Source: Pseudomonas hefeiensis (GTDB lineage: Bacteria; Pseudomonadota; Gammaproteobacteria; Pseudomonadales; Pseudomonadaceae). From it: a stretch of DNA of 64,000 bases. Position numbers and translations under genes: made by a program. Below, one piece after another: positions 62,653 through 64,000 of the stretch. The DNA is taken from NCBI RefSeq assembly GCF_030687835.1, contig NZ_CP117449.1, positions 5,146,001-5,210,000 on the forward strand, in the 5' to 3' direction. Positions within the stretch are counted from its first letter, which is position 1, and each line of letters opens with the position of its first letter. The notes beneath the pieces were generated by a model. It saw only the letters and a list, made by a program, of their open reading frames with translations, was not told the origin of the DNA and did not search any database.

Positions 62653-63384
62653 TCATTTGGCGCCAAGGGCCAGTTTGGCGACTTGTGGCGCCGGCTGGTA
62701 GCCCGGAATCACCTGGCCGTCCGCCAAAACGATGGCCGGCGTACCGTTCACACCGATGGACTGACCGAGGGCGAACTGCTTGGAAACCGGGTTTTCGCAC
62801 TTGGCGGCCTTGATTTCCTTGCCATCGACCATTTTGTCCATGGCCGCTTTTTTGTCCTTGGAGCACCAGACCGCCTGCAACTGCTCATCACCCGGCGAAC
62901 CCAGGCCCTGACGCGGAAACGCCACATAGCGCACTTCGATGCCGCGCTTGTTCAGCTCCGGCACTTCGGCGTGCAGCTTGTGGCAATACGGGCAGGTGGT
63001 GTCGGTAAACACGGTGATATGGGATTTGGTTTCGCCGACCGCCGGGTAAACCACGGTTTCGGCAACCGGAATGCCGTTGATCAGCTTGGAAATACCCTGG
63101 CGCTCGGTCTTCTCGGTGAGGTTGACCGGCTTACCGCCTTTGAGCTCGAACAGGTTGCCCTGGACGATGTACTGACCGTCAGCGCTGGCGTAGAGCACAC
63201 GGCTGCCCTGGAGCTTGACTTCGTACAGGCCGGACATGGGGCTGGCGGTGATGGTTTCGATCGGCACCTCCATCTGAAGGTTTTCCAGGCTCTTGCGGAT
63301 AGCCTTGTCGGCCGCGTCGTCGGCGATGGCAACAGTACTGGCCAACGCAATGGCGGCGGCGGTGAACATCTGGATCAAACGCAT
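62653..63384 (-). CDS. dsbC: Thiol:disulfide interchange protein DsbC (243 aa)
   Basis: Periplasmic disulfide isomerase. The signal peptide covers about residues 1-21 (MRLIQMFTAAAIALASTVAIA). The N-terminal dimerisation domain is followed by the thioredoxin domain with C131 and C134 in DTTCPYCHKLH, the cis-Pro in GTPAIVLADG, and a second disulfide pair (VWCSKD, AKCENP). The start ATG 63384 has AGGAG 5 bases upstream. It precedes hom as in other pseudomonads. Confidence 0.95.
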   Translation of the reverse strand: MRLIQMFTAAAIALASTVAIADDAADKAIRKSLENLQMEVPIETITASPMSGLYEVKLQGSRVLYASADGQYIVQGNLFELKGGKPVNLTEKTERQGISKLINGIPVAETVVYPAVGETKSHITVFTDTTCPYCHKLHAEVPELNKRGIEVRYVAFPRQGLGSPGDEQLQAVWCSKDKKAAMDKMVDGKEIKAAKCENPVSKQFALGQSIGVNGTPAIVLADGQVIPGYQPAPQVAKLALGAK

Positions 63385-63569
63385 GGGAGCTCCTGAGACG
63401 GACAAATGGGACGGGGAACGCCGACCGGCAGATTCGGGTTCCAACCGCCCACTGTGCAAACCGGCAAAGCCTACCACATAAGGCCCGCGTGGCCGAATGC
63501 CGGTGATACAAGGCACTGATGAATGCTTTCTGTGGGCGCTCACAGATCCTGAACTCACCACACATCCCC

Positions 63570-63661
63570 TGTGGGAGCTGAGCTTGCTCGCGAAAGCGGT
63601 GGGTCAGCTTGCATCACCGCCAGATGCGCCACCGTCATCGCGGGCAAGCCTTGCTCCCACA
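63570..63661. repeat. Tandem REP array, unit 1
   Basis: First of three REP pairs in a row. A 77-base segment (63585-63661) is identical to 63719-63795 except for one base, so the unit was duplicated recently. The 616 bases right of dsbC hold no gene. Confidence 0.85.
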
Positions 63662-63704
63662 GTTTTCCGAGTCGTTCGCAGATCTCCATCCACCACAAAT
63701 CCAC

Positions 63705-63795
63705 TGTGGGAGCGAGCCTGCTCGCGAAAGCGGTGGGTCAGCTTGCATCACTGCCAGATGCGCCACCGTCATCGCGGGCAAGCCTTGCTCCCACA
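63705..63795. repeat. Tandem REP array, unit 2
   Basis: Nearly identical to unit 1. It is followed by GTTCTCGGGTGTTCATAAGT (63799 onward), part of a 24-base direct repeat found again at 63936-63959. Confidence 0.85.
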
Positions 63796-63840
63796 TGAGT
63801 TCTCGGGTGTTCATAAGTTTGGGGCTCACCACCAGCCCCC

Positions 63841-63932
63841 TGTGGGAGCTAAGCTTGCTCGCGATGGCGGTCTGTCAGCTTTCACCCATGCTGAATGTGC
63901 CCACGTCATCGCGAGCAAGCTGGGCTCCCACA
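63841..63932. repeat. Tandem REP array, unit 3
   Basis: More diverged REP pair (ends in CTGGGCTCCCACA), followed by the second copy of the 24-base direct repeat. The period between units 2 and 3 is about 137 bases. Confidence 0.85.
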
Positions 63933-64000
63933 CGGGTTCTCGGGTGTTCATAAGTTTGGTGCTCTCCCCAGGGGGGGGTCACTCAACCGCGGGGGTGATG

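Noticed and set aside
63570..63932. Possible CRISPR array
   Set aside because: Repeats are long inverted palindromes of the REP class with related spacers, only three units, and no cas genes.

Overview
The window is a typical chromosomal stretch from a member of the Pseudomonas fluorescens group. Three things point there. Gene order from about 10.7 kb to the right end follows, as I remember it, the P. aeruginosa PA3673-PA3737 backbone (plsB, mexK/J/L, rsmJ, tsaB, adk, ppc, lptF, the QEGLA-motif gene, lysS, prfB, the wsp operon, recJ, thrC, hom, dsbC). GC content is high. About twenty intergenic spacers hold Pseudomonas REP palindromes. No phage, insertion sequence, rRNA, tRNA or CRISPR array was found.

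Layout. 0-1.2 kb: a DUF6124 gene with a long hairpin-rich leader, then a structured gene-free stretch ending in an intrinsic terminator (possible small RNA). 1.2-10.5 kb: a CPA1 Na+/H+ antiporter, then lysine/peptidoglycan genes dapD and dapE around a sulfur-transfer trio (csdA, csdE, tcdA), rlmA and a cold-shock gene. 10.7-19.5 kb: plsB, two small envelope proteins, and a MexJK-type RND pump with a divergent TetR repressor. 19.7-28.6 kb: rsmJ, a protein with a 45-residue internal repeat, a tightly packed cluster (extensin-like, PEP-mutase-like, DUF72), then tsaB, adk and ppc. 28.7-37.8 kb: envelope lipoproteins behind a good AlgU-type promoter match, a zinc-peptidase-like QEGLA gene, a TetR regulator, lysS, and prfB with its programmed +1 frameshift. 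38-46.5 kb: a complete wspABCDEFR surface-sensing operon. 46.8-53.4 kb: a DUF533 protein, an aminoaldehyde dehydrogenase, a small AT-richer islet with a VapBC-type toxin-antitoxin pair, opgD and an Old Yellow Enzyme homologue. 53.6-64 kb: recJ, yaeQ, a CoA-transferase, a DUF3509 gene, a receptor-like protein that stops before any kinase domain, thrC-hom, dsbC, and a tandem REP array.

Functional themes. dapD, dapE, hom and thrC serve the aspartate amino-acid family. csdA/csdE/tcdA, tsaB, rlmA, rsmJ, prfB and lysS serve tRNA, rRNA and translation. plsB, the lipoproteins, opgD, the pump and the wsp operon concern the envelope and surface life.

Most of the window is ordinary core genome. The parts most worth checking are the two structured RNA candidates at the left edge, the QEGLA protein as a probable zinc metallopeptidase, the duplicated-repeat protein near 20.6 kb, the kinase-less receptor near 58.2 kb, the vapBC operator, and the REP variants (nested, collapsed and tandem).
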